Source of the DNA: Aestuariivita sp.
GTDB lineage: Bacteria > Pseudomonadota > Alphaproteobacteria > Rhodobacterales > Rhodobacteraceae
DNA: 64,000 nucleotides
NCBI RefSeq assembly: GCF_021404545.1
Contig: NZ_JAAWWD010000005.1
Coordinates: 1-64,000 of the forward strand
Direction of reading: 5' to 3'
Part shown: positions 63,732 through 64,000 of the stretch, in pieces
Layout of the letters: every line of letters begins with the position of its first letter
Position numbering within the stretch: the first letter of the stretch is position 1
Program-made: the position numbers and the translations under genes
Notes under the pieces: generated by a model
The model's database searches: none
What the model saw: only the letters and a program-made list of their open reading frames with translations
Told to the model about the DNA's origin: nothing

Positions 63732-64000
63732 CCACAGTAATTTCACGCCTTTATGCGGATGAGGCCACCGCGCACGGGGTCGTTGACGCCTTGCGGGCCG
63801 AAGGATTTCCGCAAAACACGATCGACACGATCACACAGAAAGACGCGGACGCGATTGCCGCCACCCGGATCAATGCGGATGACGCGGCAATCTACGCCAA
63901 CCGGATGGAGGCGGGCAATGTCCTCGTCGTGGTCCGCGCGCCGCTCACGCCCTTTGGTGCCGCGCGCCGGGCCATGGCCATCGTCGACGAGGCCCAGAGC
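63728..64000 (+). CDS. Partial gene after pucC, function unknown
   Basis: The first 91 residues are visible: MTTVISRLYADEATAHGVVD, then ALRAEGFPQNTIDTITQKDA and IYANRMEAGNVLVVVRAPL. It resembles the general-stress/YflT-like ferredoxin fold, where a small alpha-beta unit is repeated. Coupled to pucC by ATGA, so it belongs to the puc operon. The rest is beyond the right edge. Confidence 0.6.
   Translation, partial: MTTVISRLYADEATAHGVVDALRAEGFPQNTIDTITQKDADAIAATRINADDAAIYANRMEAGNVLVVVRAPLTPFGAARRAMAIVDEAQS

Noticed and set aside
1-64000. CRISPR arrays
   Set aside because: No regularly spaced direct repeats or cas genes were seen anywhere in the window.

Overview
The window is high-GC alphaproteobacterial DNA. 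The most likely source is a marine Rhodobacterales (Roseobacter-group) aerobic anoxygenic phototroph. The evidence is a pucBAC light-harvesting 2 operon with PpsR-type TGT-N12-ACA sites, a PccR-controlled propionyl-CoA carboxylase locus, a choline-O-sulfate/choline locus, a TRAP transporter and an FNR-type box.

Layout. (1) 1-10260 is accessory DNA ending at a tRNA-Ser(GCU) gene. It holds an IS5-family end, a decayed restriction-modification locus (IS-truncated S subunit; nuclease-methylase interrupted by an in-frame TAG), an XRE regulator, a tyrosine recombinase translationally coupled to a protein resembling the C-terminal part of MgsA/RarA, a MerR-like HTH plus unclassified reverse transcriptase pair, and a DUF6538-type integrase facing the tRNA 3' end. 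(2) 10890-24432 is an N-heterocycle catabolic island that looks nicotinate-like: TRAP transporter, ferredoxin-NADP reductase, enamidase, MarR regulator, two DUF1185 proteins, UPF0280, 6-hydroxynicotinate reductase and a two-polypeptide molybdenum hydroxylase. Four promoters carry the same palindromic element. (3) 24553-29035 has a small secreted protein overlapping a membrane-anchored winged-helix protein, a nitroreductase, an ArgP/LysG-type regulator divergent from a LysE/ArgO exporter, and a DMT permease. (4) 29039-36407 is choline uptake (choVWX) divergent from betI-betC-GST-betA; betB is not in the window. (5) 36453-38750 holds a nuclease-like secreted protein, a DUF465 gene behind a perfect FNR box, and an unrecognised pair of membrane/secreted proteins.

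(6) 38810-51975 is propionyl-CoA assimilation: pccR, an MFS exporter, pccB, several small conserved genes, pccA and methylmalonyl-CoA mutase. TTTGCAA-type repeats lie before pccR and pccB. (7) 51972-61266 is mostly housekeeping: NTF2-like, glyoxalase-like, GNAT, TerB-DnaJ and endonuclease/phosphatase-family proteins, then ppx, ppk, a DnaA-like Hda and an AI-2E family permease. (8) 61369-64000 is the puc operon, with a long PucA whose residues 44-45 (Phe-Leu) match the blue-shifted LH3 type, pucC, and a partial gene that runs off the window.

How parts fit together. The ferredoxin-NADP reductase probably supplies low-potential electrons to the ferredoxin-dependent hydroxynicotinate reductase. 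The molybdenum hydroxylase should make the hydroxylated ring and the enamidase should open the reduced ring. The choline genes take up choline or its sulfate ester and oxidise choline to betaine aldehyde. Pcc and Mcm convert propionyl-CoA to succinyl-CoA; the epimerase is not recognised here. All functions are inferred from sequence alone; no database search was run.
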